Of a stretch of 64,000 nucleotides of DNA, positions 1 to 11,843 are shown piece after piece (position 1 is the stretch's first letter; each line of letters starts with the position of its first letter). Origin of the DNA: Brasenia schreberi (taxonomy: Eukaryota > Streptophyta > Magnoliopsida > Nymphaeales > Cabombaceae); assembly GCA_036023115.1 (NCBI GenBank), contig JAYKKT010000048.1:5480001-5544000 (forward strand). Direction: 5' to 3'. Both the position numbers and the translations under genes were made by a program. Below the pieces are notes generated by a model. That model was not told where the DNA came from. It did no database searches and was given only the letters and a program-made list of their open reading frames with translations.

Positions 1-648
1 TGTTGCTTTAGCAGAGAAAGTAGTGCTAAAATTAAACAATGCAGAAGCATAGTGAAATTGAGAAAAAGACAAAGTATAATATTTACTCATTGCATTTCTT
101 GAAATAGTAACCACTCATAAAAAATAAATAGCAAAATACTCATAAAAAATGCCTAATAAAAGACTGAAACATGTTGATAACGCAAGGAATAACAAAATAA
201 ATAATATATGTGAATATATAAGAAGTGCAATCACAAAAAACCAGATTATATAAAGATAAGCATATACATACACATTAAGAACACAAAAGTATGTAAAAGT
301 ACATAATAAAATAAGCATATGATCACAAGTCAAAAAAGCAATACGCAAGCTGTTGGGCAATACCCAAAAAGAAAGAAAAAAATCGAGGCAGATCAAACGG
401 GAAAAGGGAAAAAAGAAAATTGAAAAAATGAATTAACGAATATTATGCTCAGCCAGCATAAGTGGGTCAATCAAGCGCCCTAAGCAGAAATTTGGGCCTA
501 AAGAATGGAAACCCCTTAATCTTCATACCTTATCACCTGGATTGTGCGAAGCCTGCCAAGCTTGCTTAAGAGGACGCTTAAGTGAGTTACTAACAATATA
601 GTTCACTCATGTAAGTACATAGTAATGAGTTTTAAAGCATTTAAGTAC
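1..648 (-). other. Intron 10 of the alpha-galactosidase gene (partial)
   Basis: AT-rich sequence after the donor at 648-647. I searched it for the expected next exon (PDMLE...GNGGM) and did not find it. No other coding signal is seen. Confidence 0.7.
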
Positions 649-3600
649 CATTCCATCCACCAGGTCCAGCATATGCAGCCCATTTATCATTGAGATCTGC
701 GATTGTAGTCATACTGAAGAACAACAAAATGCATTTAGAGCAAATAATAGTGCACTTAAAACTGGTCAATAGTCATGGTAAATCTCTTTGTTACCTCACC
801 CAAGTATCATTGATATCATCAGTTGTCCGCCAACTGTTTCCAACACCACCTGCCCATAAGGCTGGATTATCAACACCCCTGTAAAAAGGAAAGCAAATCT
901 TTCAGATGGATTACAAAAATAATGAATAAAGAAAACAAAAAGGAGAATAAGACAAAGAAGGAACTGAATTAATACCATTCACAAAGTGAATAGAAAATTG
1001 TTCGACCACTTGCATTTAATGCATCTCTCATAGGTGGATATCTGGAAAAGAAACAAAATTACGAACAATGTAGAAAGAGATTACTCGTAACACTGAAAAC
1101 AAAATGCTAGATGAAAGTTATGCACCTTTTCTCTGGTTTGATCCCCAAATTGTAACAATTATCATATTTCAAATAGTCAACACCCTGAAAGGGGAAGAAG
1201 CTAACTGTCAAGAGGATAAACATAAGATGAATTATAAAAAGTACCTATTAAAATTTGTCACAAACTGAATCCAATAAGACACAACTTTAACCATCCATTA
1301 AGGAAAATAAATTAAGTCACACTTTTCACTTTTTATAAAACTTTGCGGAATATAACCCACCCATGAAGCAAACAAGTTTGCATCACTACTTTCATGATAA
1401 AGAGATCCAGGCCGAACTTGGCAGGTAAAGATCCTGAAAATTTTCACTTTATTTAGATGAATTACACACAAAGTAAGGTAAACAATGACTGAACAGCGAT
1501 ATTAGAAGCATATATTAGAACTCAAAATTCAACAATTATAGGCTGTTTGATGTGATCAAGTCATCAAACTGTACACCGGTCTTAAGTGGAAATTGAAGTG
1601 GAAGAGATCAAGCTTAGGAGGACAGGCAGAAAGGATCATATTCACATTAAGATTCCTAATCATTAATCAAATGAAGCAAAGCAGTTCACAAGAAAAGAAA
1701 AAAAGAAACATTTATGACTACGTGACAATCTATGTCACACGGGTGCGGGTGCAGGATACGGCAAATTTCAAAAATTTTGGGTGCGGCAACACGGCTAGGG
1801 CATATAATATTATATATTATATATAATATTCAAGCTACATAAATCAATCATAATACAACCAGTATTTGCTAATTTTGGGTGCACGTAGGTACCAATTAGC
1901 AAGTTCCCTCGTAATGATCTGAAACTTAGAATGATTTTATGAGCTACAAAATATCCAAGTTATGGATTCAAAGAGTTTTCAGATCTTTTGTTGGATATAG
2001 CATATACTAGTATTTGTGCTAGGATCCACTAGTGATGTCATACTCTTCTGTTCTATTGATCCGGCAATGTTCCTGGTCTTCAAATGTGTTTGGTGACAGA
2101 GATTATTCTGTGCAAAGGCATACAGTATGGAGTCAAGAATCCAATCAGATTGAGAAATAAGAAACCAATTGTCCATACCCAAAATCATTCAAGCTAATAT
2201 TGTATACAGCTACAATAGCAAGTACACAACTTTATATTAAAGCAAAACACATAAATGGTAAACAACTACTAATTTCATCATAATACACAAATCAATCTTC
2301 ATTATCTGGACCCATTTATCCATGAGTTACAAAAAAATAATAATAATAATTTTTTTTTACATTTTTTTTGTCATGCCGCACCGACACGGTGTCGATGTCG
2401 CACCAATGTCGAGGTTAGAAATGTCTGTGTGACTTAGGCGACAATGTACGGAAATGCACCCTCAGCAACACTGTGAACAACTTCAGACCATGATAAAGGA
2501 CAGATCAGTTGTCCATAATTGGTCCACTGGAATTGATGATTGACCATAAACATGTCTTACAAAGAACATCACGAGAAAAAGAGAAAAGCATTATGAGATT
2601 TAAAAGGTCACTCTACCAACACTAATATAGCAGGGATCTTATTTGTGCCTAAAACCCAAAAGGACAGTTTCTAGGCTAACCACAATGCTTATTTGGATGG
2701 AAAAGAGTTAGATGCTGAGTTCATAGCTAATTGTTTAACTACTCAAAGTAAGACCAGTAGACAAAAATATGCCACCACCAAAGAGGAGCTGAAATTGTTT
2801 CTAAACTTCTCGAACACTACCTACCCAGCATCAGAATAAATACCAAGCTTAAGACCTTTTGCATGTACATAGTCAGCTAAAGCCTTGATCCCTGATGGGA
2901 AGGTCTTTGAATTGGCTACCAATTCACCCTGTAACATAAAATTCACGTAAAGTGGCAATGAAGAAAAACAAATCACAACTTCAGTAAAAATACATTCCAT
3001 ATGTTTTCGTTTAGATAATCAACAGTGTCATAACAGGACCATTGCCTGTGACACAATTCTTGCCTGTACAGAATCACAAAAGTGGACGAAATTATTTCAA
3101 CTCTCATCAGCGAAATCATTGGTTAGATTTTGAAGGCTTGATAACCTCTACTGGAGTTGAAATACAGAATGAATCAGACAAATCATACACTAAGAAATTC
3201 AATACTTTTTTGAATCTGAGCATCTAAAATGAGAGCATATACACGTCCTAGACATTCAATATTGAAGAGAATCAGTAGGATAAAACCTTTTAGCCAATTT
3301 CATACCCTCCAAGTAAAACTCCAAAACATCTTATCAAACATAATGCACAAGTAAACCATCTGATTCATGTGCATGGCAATATCAAGAAACTAAATGAACT
3401 TTTAAGCTAAAAGGGTACCCAAATGGAACTAATAATCTTGCCAGATAGAATGACATAAATAATCTTGAATAAACCTGTAACTCACCACAAAAGAAAAAAG
3501 AATACCTCTACTACTATTATGTGGAAAGAGGTTGGGTAAAAGCATTATAAACTCTTTCCAGTCTCTGTTCTTGAGAAAATAATCTGAATTGGAGCAGGTT

Positions 3601-6600
3601 TGCTTAGTTCAGTGGTAAAAATTAGTTATTATATTTCTTCCAAAGGTTGGCCTTTCCTTTTGAAAATTAAATCCGTTTTCTTTCTCTTTCACAAACTTTG
3701 GAACTGCCATATCACATTGACAAAGTAAAAGCCATAATAAATGTACTTGGAAGCAAGGTGATACAAAGTACATATATGAAGAAGAATCATATCCATTCTG
3801 GTTCTGCATTCCAGGTACTATAGAGGGTGTTATAGAGAAGGTTCTAATCTTATATAGTGCTATAGGAGTGGATAATCAAACCTGTGACCTGTGCAGCCTC
3901 ATTACATATCAACCAACAGAAGTTCAAAATTTTATGCTTAACTGGAGATAACCACCTCACTATCATGAGGTTTACTATGTGAGAGCTTGAAAAGTTTCAA
4001 TTATGTTAATGTTAAATTCTACAACTTGTTAGAATTTCATTGGGGCATCCTATCTTAACAACACATTGCAGGGCACAAATGTATTGAAGTATAAACAAGG
4101 GCCTCTACATCTTCATTTGGATGTAGCGAACCAATTACAAAGAGGATTCCTACATGTGTGTGGATAGAGAAGTTAGTTCACTACATTGACACGATTCCTA
4201 CATGTGTGTGGATAGAGAAGTAAGTTCACTACATTGACACTGACATAGTGGACCAATTAAAGAGGTTCGTCAAAGATGAATGAGGGGGAATAAGGAAGTT
4301 AGTCAACACAAAGTTAAATTTGTACTTAGAAGTTAGAATAGTGGAACATTGACCAACAAACCAAAGGACCTTGCTCAAATTAGATGATCAAAGATGAGGG
4401 CTTCAAGGTTCTCATAACAGGTGAGGACATCAAAATGAGATGAAAGATCATTTTTAGAAGATTTTTAACGTGAGTATCAATATTCAAACTAACTAAGCTT
4501 CAGAGAGCTAATCAACTCAAGTGAATATACAAATCATGCTACTTATAGACATCCAAACGAATAGACTGAAGGAGTCCTCCAATCTAATGAAATCTTGAAA
4601 GTATATAGGGTTAGATGATATCCCTATTGAGGTATGAAAAGTATTAGGAAAGCTAGGGATCCTTAGCTAACAATGTTATTTAATGTCATACGAAAAGCCA
4701 TAAGAAGAGGAAAGGTACGATGAGACTCAAATATAAGAATAAATGAGATATCAAAAATCATGCTCATTATAGACATATGGAGTTAATGAACCACATACTG
4801 AAACTATAGGAGAGAGTTATTGAGATATGGTGAATACAAAATATGAAGTATAATAGAAAACCAATTTGGATTTGAACCAGAGAGATCTAATATTGAGGCT
4901 ATACACTTATTCAAACCTCTAATCAGACATTTTAGGGCTAAGAAGAACCTCAAAATGATATTTTATTGTTTTGAAAAAAACTATAATAGAGTACTAAGAG
5001 TTATTCTTTGGAAAAGATTTAAAAGAAAGGAGTGCCTCTTAGGTACACTAACCTCATAAAGGACATATATGGTGGGAAAACAACTTATATTAGGACTAAT
5101 GAGGGGATAACCAATTCCTTTGATGTAAATATTGGATACACCAATGGTCAAATAGTATGCTTATACCTCTTTACTTTTGTTATGGAAGAACTAACGAAGC
5201 ACACTTAGGATCAAATGGCTCTGTACATGTTATTATGACATTATGTTGGTGAATGAAATGGGGAAAGGAGTTAATATGGAACTTTAACAATAAAGAAACC
5301 TTTAAAGCTAAGAGCTTGGACAATACATGGAACACAAGTTTGATATAGTAATACTACTACAACTCCTACAACTAATCCTTTTCCCATACTAGATGGGGTC
5401 GGCTACATAGATTCTTTGTTTCCACGGAGCCCTGTCATAATTTGTAGAATCCATGGTAAATAAGTTTGCCAAAGTTTTACACTAGTTGTTGGAAGCCCAA
5501 CGCAACCCTCCTCCTTTGTCCGGGTTTGGGACTAGCCATGTAAGGGTGATCCCTTACATGGACAGAGTTTGATATAGTAATAGAAAAATGAAAATTGACA
5601 TATGTTGCATCTTGAAATTTAAATACTTCAGTGAATGTTTCAAAATGGTAGGAAAATTGATGGAGCTGTTATGTATATAATTGGTATTAGTTGGCTAAAA
5701 AGGAGAGATGCTAAGGAGTTCTCTAATGACAATAAAAGTACCGTTAAAGATTAAAGTAAACACCATAGATGTGCTAAGGAGTTCTCTATGACAATAAAAG
5801 TACCATTGAAGATTAAAGTAAACACCATATAACAGCAAGAGATCGGCTATGCTCTATGGTGCAGAGTGTTAAGCAGTCAACTATTGGGATGTACAAAAGA
5901 TGTCTGGCAGAAATGAAGATGTTGGGGTGGATGCATCACTACACAAGCAAAAACCGAATATGTGAAAAAGTCATTAGAGAAAAGGTAGTAGCACTCGTAG
6001 AAGATAAAATGAGATGACCTAGATGGAGTTCCAGTAAAAATATATGAGAAATTAGACAATGATGAGTAAACACCTTAAAAGGGGCAGAGGAAAGCTCTTG
6101 AAGTGCAGGAACCTATAAGACATGACCTTTCTTTTATGGAGTTAAATGCTACTATAGCTCATGATTGACCTCTCTAACAACTAAGAATCCATGTAGTCGA
6201 CCTCACTGAGAGTGGAAAAGGCTTGGCCTGGTTTGGTTTAATTTGGTGGTCAAAGGTGTAATAGTCCAAAATTGTAAAACATCAAAGAAAGCACAAGGCA
6301 ACGTATACTGAGATTCTATTTAATCATGACAGTTGGTAGAACAATAAGGAGAGAATAAAAGAAAGAAGGAAAGAAGAAATGAAGGACAAACCCCAAAATG
6401 CCTATGAGGCCATGAAAACGTATACAGACGACAAGGACTGTATCGTCATGTCTCCAATACTGACCTCAAAGGAATGAGAGATTTGTAGTTCTAAGTATTC
6501 ACCAAAAATTAATGGGGTCTTAAATGCTAGTCTCAAGATTTGACCTTTATTTCTCCAAGAAGAAAGGGAAGACATTCAACAAAACACAACAAATGAAGGT

Positions 6601-8167
6601 AGATGTAAACTGGATTGTGGATACAACGAGCATATCTGTTTAGATGGTAGTCAAAGCATCATTTCCTAAGGGACTGCAAAATTAGAAAGTAAAGTAGAAA
6701 TTCCTATGAAACTGCAATATAGATAAGAAAAGTTTTCACATAAAAAAATCAATAAGCAGCAGACAAAAAAGGCAGAAAAAAACAGAACATTCGACATGCC
6801 TCATATATCCAGAAACATTGCCACATTTAAATGACACACTTAAAACTGAATGATAGCAACTAAAGAACATATGCTACTTGCCAATAACTTCAAACAATAC
6901 AAACTAAGACTGTGACAAACCTTTGAGCCACGCAATCTTGAGGACCAACAATCATCTGTAAATGTCCAATACGCAATGATAAAGCATATTCTTTAATAAT
7001 AAAAGGAAAAAGAAACATCTGATCTGGTTACCTATATTAACATAAGTGTAGCCCAAATCGACCAACCCAGTTGAGACGAGGGCATCAGCTGTCAACAAAT
7101 TAAAACATTAGACTTGTGCACAATATCTGAATGAACACATTCCATCTTACACACTAGTGTCTTCTAGGTTCATGCGGAAATTCAGATACAAAAGTTGCAT
7201 CTATGACTATGAGACTTGGTCTACTCCTGACAAAGACAACAGCTGCAAAAGGAAAGATGAAACCTTTCCATGGTTCAAGGCGACGCCCATTAGCAAATCC
7301 CTTGTCAGAGGGCATAACAGTGCAGAATTGATGAAAACGGATTAGACGGAGTTACTGGCCTTTGCATCTTTGAAAATCAGAAGGGGTTCAGCTCCTTCAG
7401 ACTTCAGAACCAACTGACATTTTAGATTAGATATTTTCTTATCATCACTAGTCCTATGGACTTTGTATTTCCCTGATGGAATGTCCCGACAGATCATCCA
7501 ATTCACGCTTTGCCCTTTCGAGTTTCATTCTAAGCCTCCAACAATATGGTCGTACTTCCGTTTTTGCATGTTACGTAAAAAAGCGGCAACGTGATCGCCA
7601 AAACTACGTTCCTTTTTCTGTCAACAAGCATGCGAAACAGTACGTTTGGAAGTTCAAACCAAAAACTGACAAGCACTGAATGAGTTCTCCAATCAATCAA
7701 ATTGCGGAGCTCACTCGAAAATAAATAGGATATCATTAAAAGGACAATGAAAAACGACGTCAGAAACGAAACCCATCAAATTATTCCAAACGAAAAGACG
7801 ACATCGTTCACCTGTTTCTTTTATAACAGTTTCGTTTAAGTCGCAGGCAAAGAAATTCCAACTATTCCACCTGCACCCGGAAAACACGAAAGATCAGATC
7901 ACTATTGTCGATAAGACCAGTTTTACTTGAAGCTGGGAACAAAAGCCACAATGACAAAAGTCACGCTCACCCCATTTGAGGTGTTCTTGCCAAGCCATTG
8001 TTGAGCTGCAATATCCCGTACTTGGAATTATCAAATAGACTGACTCTCGAATTGGGTGTTTGATAGCTCTCATCGATTTCGAGTAAGGGGACCGTCCAAA
8101 AGGAGATACTGTAAGAGACTGCAGGCAGCGAAAGCAGAAAAAGTGCAAGGGAGACGAGAATCGACAT
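649..8167 (-). CDS. AGAL3: Alpha-galactosidase (GH27), AGAL3-like, 10 exons, 3' part outside window
   Basis: GH27 enzymes remove terminal alpha-1,6-galactose from oligosaccharides and cell-wall galactomannans; plant AGALs are mostly apoplastic. I spliced ten exons by reading frame and GT/AG sites: 7971-8167, 7812-7870, 7032-7088, 6921-6955, 2825-2928, 1361-1433, 1126-1184, 976-1041, 795-878 and 649-713. All phases agree and give 266 uninterrupted codons. Residues 1-20 are hydrophobic (signal peptide). WNSW is at 67-70, DDCW at 105-108 and YSDAG at 147-151. YLKYDNC carries the nucleophile D183, and WRTTDDI carries the acid/base D238 by alignment to GH27. Exon 10 ends in YAGPGGWN. The following PDMLE exon and the C-terminal beta domain are not found in 1-648, so they lie off the left edge. 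The ATG at 8167 is chosen because it starts the signal peptide; the frame continues upstream only into (AT)n. AGAL3 rather than AGAL1/2 is from remembered wording ([15 protein letters not shown]), so the paralogue is less certain than the family. Confidence 0.95.
1729..2436. mobile_element. Possible MITE in alpha-galactosidase intron 5
   Basis: The left end reads ctatgtcacacgggtgcggg. The reverse complement of the right end reads cctaagtcacacagaca. The ends form an imperfect inverted repeat around GTCACAC, and both sides carry GC-rich 'gggtgcggg / ccgcaccgacac' motifs unlike the AT-rich surroundings. An AT palindrome lies at 1801-1830. No clean target duplication was identified. Confidence 0.35.
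4145..4240 (+). repeat. 48-bp tandem duplication in intron 4
   Basis: The segment beginning gattcctacatgtgtgtgga occurs at 4145 and again at 4193, in direct tandem, with one mismatch seen (ttagttc versus taagttc). It is a recent local duplication inside the long intron of the alpha-galactosidase gene. Confidence 0.9.
5353..5567 (-). mobile_element. SINE-like nonautonomous element with RTE 3' tail, nested in the LINE relic
   Basis: On the minus strand it ends with the RTE LINE 3' sequence: 'aaacaaagaatc', 'tagccgacccc', 'agtatgggaaaagg', then a tail of TTG-like triplets. Its 5' part is unrelated to the LINE coding region and starts with a hairpin, ccatgtaaggg / cccttacatgg. The direct repeat agtttgatatagtaata flanks it at about 5337-5352 and 5568-5583, interrupting the older LINE. 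A nonautonomous element borrowing the LINE 3' end for target-primed reverse transcription fits this; that mechanism is inferred. Confidence 0.75.
5707..5829 (+). repeat. 63-bp tandem duplication inside the LINE relic
   Basis: The sequence beginning tgctaaggagttctct occurs at 5709 and 5772. Both copies end in 'agattaaagtaaacaccata'. They differ by a few bases. The duplicated part corresponds to the 'CDKKIPLKLKGKY' region of the LINE. Confidence 0.85.
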
Positions 8168-8199
8168 CGCTTGCGCGGTGTATTGAGGATCATCCACAC

Positions 8200-8341
<142 letters not shown>

Positions 8342-9141
8342 GGGAGAGAAGTTAGAGAGACGTGTACAATAGAGCAAGAACTTCAGTTAGGACATCAAAA
8401 ACTTAAAATTGTTTTTTATTGAAATTATTTTTTGAAAAAGGGCTTATAACAAGGCTCTATTTTTTTAGTATTATAAGTTTAAAAAGAATTGGTGCAACTT
8501 TTTACTAATGAAATAGCCTACTTTTCTAAAAATTACTCGAACTGCCCTTCACTCCATTTGATCTCTTATTCTTTTTCCTTCACCCACATTGCATTTCTCT
8601 CCTTATGTCACTCTCATCTCCATCCCATTCTGTCCTCCGCAGATTAGTAATGTCATTGGAACCGATTATAGTATGAAGCTACCTCCTCTCTTTCTCTTAT
8701 CTTTTTTTCTTCTGTCGGGATGAAAGCCTTTTTTGATATAGATTCACAAAAATTACTACTTCCAAACACATCTCGATTTGATAGGAGACAATGCCCTAAC
8801 ATATCTCTTTTTCATTAGAGACGACAATTTAGTGTGTCATTTTCCGAAATGATACTAACATATCCTTTCTCTTATAATTTTTATAGATGCAAAGTGATAG
8901 TATATACAATTCAATTGATAATTCAAAGATAATTACATTTGTTGATTGTGAGAGTGATGAAATTGACTATTTACTGATAGTTGAAACTAATATTGTATTT
9001 TGGAGCCGAAAATAGTTGGTTAAGTATGAAAGAGAATATGATAAACAAAATAATATTGTTATTATAATTATTCGTTTAAGATAGAAGAGATAGTGATTGG
9101 ATGTGAAATAAGTGATACATATAGAAATAAGAAACATATTG
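8342..9141. other. Upstream intergenic DNA
   Basis: AT-rich non-coding sequence. It may hold the alpha-galactosidase promoter, but no specific element can be supported. It ends at the target duplication of the next LINE fragment. Confidence 0.5.
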
Positions 9142-9151
9142 ACATTGAGAG

Positions 9152-9608
9152 TAACAACAAACAAACAATAACAACAACTAAGCCTTTTCCCATACTAGAC
9201 GAGGTTGGCTACATGGATTCTTTGTTTCCACATAGCCCTATCATGTGTCATGTTAGCAGTTAACTCACAATAAGCTAGATCATTCTTTATTGTTTAATGA
9301 TATCTTCTTATTACAAAGAATACTTGATGCTCCTCTCCATTTTAACCAACCAGCATTAATTCTATGCATAACATCTCCATCAATTCTTCCATCACTTTGA
9401 AAAATTGACCCTACATATTTAAAACTTTCTATTTGAGGGATGCAATGTGTGTCAATTTTAATTTCTATGTGATCTTAAGTAACCAAATGATCAAACTTAC
9501 ATTACATATATTCTATCATTGTTCTACTAAGTTGGAATCCTTTACTTTCTAATGTTTATTTCCATAGTTCCAATTTTCTATTAACTTTTTCCTTATACTC
9601 CTCCACTA
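9152..9608 (-). mobile_element. Short RTE LINE copy, truncated and internally deleted, with TSD
   Basis: Read on the minus strand it ends in the RTE 3' terminus (tagccaacctcgtctagt, then gggaaaaggctt) followed by a TTG-rich tail. The order is: the VNRKLELW to SRTKTEY region, the 'IDGDVMHRIN' region, then a jump to the 'NDLAYCELTANM' region, so the 'LRWFGHIERR' segment is missing. The direct repeat acattgagag flanks it at 9142-9151 and 9609-9618, as expected for target-primed insertion. Confidence 0.8.
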
Positions 9609-9618
9609 ACATTGAGAG

Positions 9619-11730
9619 CAATACATTTAAATTAAAATACATATTTTTACTCAAAAGAGATGGTAAAAGTGATCATTCTCGGAGGTTATTAGTCACTAAT
9701 GAAATACCTAATCATCTCATGGGATTGTATCTTTAAGGGTACACATGCATGTAGGTTGATTGATGTGAGTATCAAGTGATAAAGGATATGCCCAAAAGTT
9801 ATTATAAATCGAACCATATCTTGCCCCATATAAAGCAACATGATGGCTCAAATGTATCTACCGACATATTTATAATACAATAATTAAAATACAAAAAATA
9901 AGATGAGTGGTTGATAGGTTTTACAACAACGATTATATAAAATCAACCATCACTAGTGTTGTGCATGGCATCATGAGATACTAACAACTGATTATGTTGG
10001 TGATATTATTTTTGCTAATCCTTCTCCACTTTAGTTACACACATTTCTAAAGGTTATAGAGTATTGATTATATATATAAGATTAACAAGTAACCAATAAG
10101 AATTATTTTATCGTACTTATTTTTACGAGGAATGAAAATAAAGATAATTATGTTTGGGTGTTGAGATACATTTTTTCTCAAACAAACTTCTGAATGTAAT
10201 GTATATTGATCATGAGTTAGCATTGGTGAATGCAATTGAGAATATTTTTCTAAGGTAGCACATCTCTTATGTGGATGACATGTTGAGAAATTATTGAATG
10301 ATATATTATTTGGTTGATGTAAAAGAAAGAAATCTCACTGTATTTGAGATAAGTTGACAAAAAGTTCAGTCGACAAATGAGTATATTTATACAAAGCCAT
10401 TAGTTATCATGAATTCAAAATGGAAGAATTTTCTAAATATACTTACATATATTAAAGAACAGTTGTTGAATCCTTACAAGAAAAAAATAGTGTATGTATA
10501 GATTGATGAATACCATAACTATGACACATATGTATTCATTGCATTTGAACATCAACATGATTAGATTAACCTATGAGAGGATTGAAAGTATGCATGTAAG
10601 GTTAAAAAGATTTATTGACACATTGATCGACAGATTTGATCTCAATTTTATTCCCTAATCAAGTAATAGATTATAAAAATAATCAGAGCACATGGCCCAG
10701 ACGAAAAGCTTAAGCATCTCTTTATCACCGGGAACTTGGATGATAATAATATCTAATTATATCATGTCCTTTTAGAAAAGGTGACTTGAAGGAGCTGCAA
10801 CCACAATGTAAGGTGGAAATTGGTAGCAAGCACTTTGAAATGAGAAGAAAGCAAAAAAACGATAAGTATGATCTTGTTTTCCTAGAGTTAACTGTTAAAT
10901 TGCATAAGATTAAGCTTACTGACTATTAATAATCCAAAGAGTGGATCCAACTTAATGTGAGAAAAGGCCCAGTTTTGGTATCACGTTCTTATTGGTGGAG
11001 CTTAATGATGGCAAATAGCAGAAATCAGGTTATACAATATCGCCACTCACAAATGAAAAGACAGTAAAAGGTCAGTGTGAGGCCAGCTTGTGAGCTGCTT
11101 TTATTTTGAGGGATGGGTTGCGTGTTGTAAGAAATTTGTGCTCGACTTCTATAAGAGTATAATACGTCCTGATCGAGCTTAAATGAAAGAAGGGAATATT
11201 CTATTTAATGAAGGAACCAAAGGCTGACTTTCATATTCATTAATGTTCAGGCAACAACCTATAATATTTAATTCATATCTTTCAAAAATATATTGAAATT
11301 GTGACTTGTATGGCAGCGTGACCGTTGACCCTTTTGATGCATCAACTTTCTTGAAAGTTAGGTTTAATGGAATCAAATGCGCTTGTAAATTGTAAGGAAT
11401 AACATCAGAGAGCTGCTAGAAGTGTAGAAAACAAATAACTGTCTTTAATCACATAAACATGTATTTATCTTAAAATGCGAGCAACCGATCGAACTTAACT
11501 AGAAGAAATCAGATCTCCCCAAAGAATCAAAAGGAGAAAAGTTGAAGCTAGACACGAATCATCGTGTGTGTCCAATCTAGACTATTTCAATACCACTCGT
11601 TGGATACCAGGGGCATCTACGGTATGAAACCAGTACAGCTGTGCAAGAGCCAACAAAGTTCTGTGTACACCTTTACCTAAAACACATGCTTGTACAGTTG
11701 CAGATTGTTCTTAAATAAATGTTTAATGTC
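9619..11730. other. AT-rich intergenic DNA, no supported gene
   Basis: No intact reading frame. A faint resemblance to a copia RNase H tail near 10,270-10,400 is too degraded to call. Confidence 0.5.
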
Positions 11731-11843
11731 GCCCCTAATGTTAGCTCACCTGGTAAGGGGCTCAAATCACAAAGGAAGGTTGCGAGTTTAATACCAAGGG
11801 TGTCCATACCGGCTTGGGCCTCCCCAATGTAACAAAAAAAAAA
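11731..11843 (+). mobile_element. tRNA-like SINE
   Basis: An A-box-like tagctcacctggtaagg lies at 11742-11758. A B-box-like gcgagtttaatacc follows at about 11783. Then come 'ccggcttgggcctcccc' and a short A-rich tail at about 11832. RNA polymerase III box spacing plus a non-tRNA body and A tail fits a tRNA-derived SINE. It cannot fold as a tRNA gene because the acceptor stem is absent. The 5' limit is approximate. Confidence 0.6.

Larger units (their letters stand above)
4590..6225 (+). pseudogene. Degenerate RTE-clade LINE, antisense in alpha-galactosidase intron 4
   Basis: Its nucleotide sequence follows the better copy at 23,641-26,043 in order: the [12 protein letters not shown] region (about 4605), the [10 protein letters not shown] region (about 4860), the [10 protein letters not shown] region (about 4960), the RTHEG region (about 5090), and the 3' end 'aagaatccatgtagtcgacc' followed by 'gtggaaaaggctt' near 6190-6220. 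Many frameshifts and stops make it a dead relic. It lies opposite to the host gene's transcription and is a main cause of the 4-kb intron. It contains a nested insertion (5353-5567) and a 63-bp duplication (5707-5829). Confidence 0.85.

Noticed and set aside
3595..3620. Second tRNA-like A box ('gcttagttcagtggtaaaa')
   Set aside because: No B box at the right spacing on the same strand and no tail.
10260..10440. 'YVDDML' and a later 'IYTKPL' resembling a copia RT/RNase H end
   Set aside because: Only two short words, in different contexts and with stops between. This is not enough for a family call.
11742..11796. Possible tRNA gene
   Set aside because: A- and B-box-like blocks exist but no acceptor or anticodon stem can be paired, and an A-rich tail follows, so a SINE is the better call.
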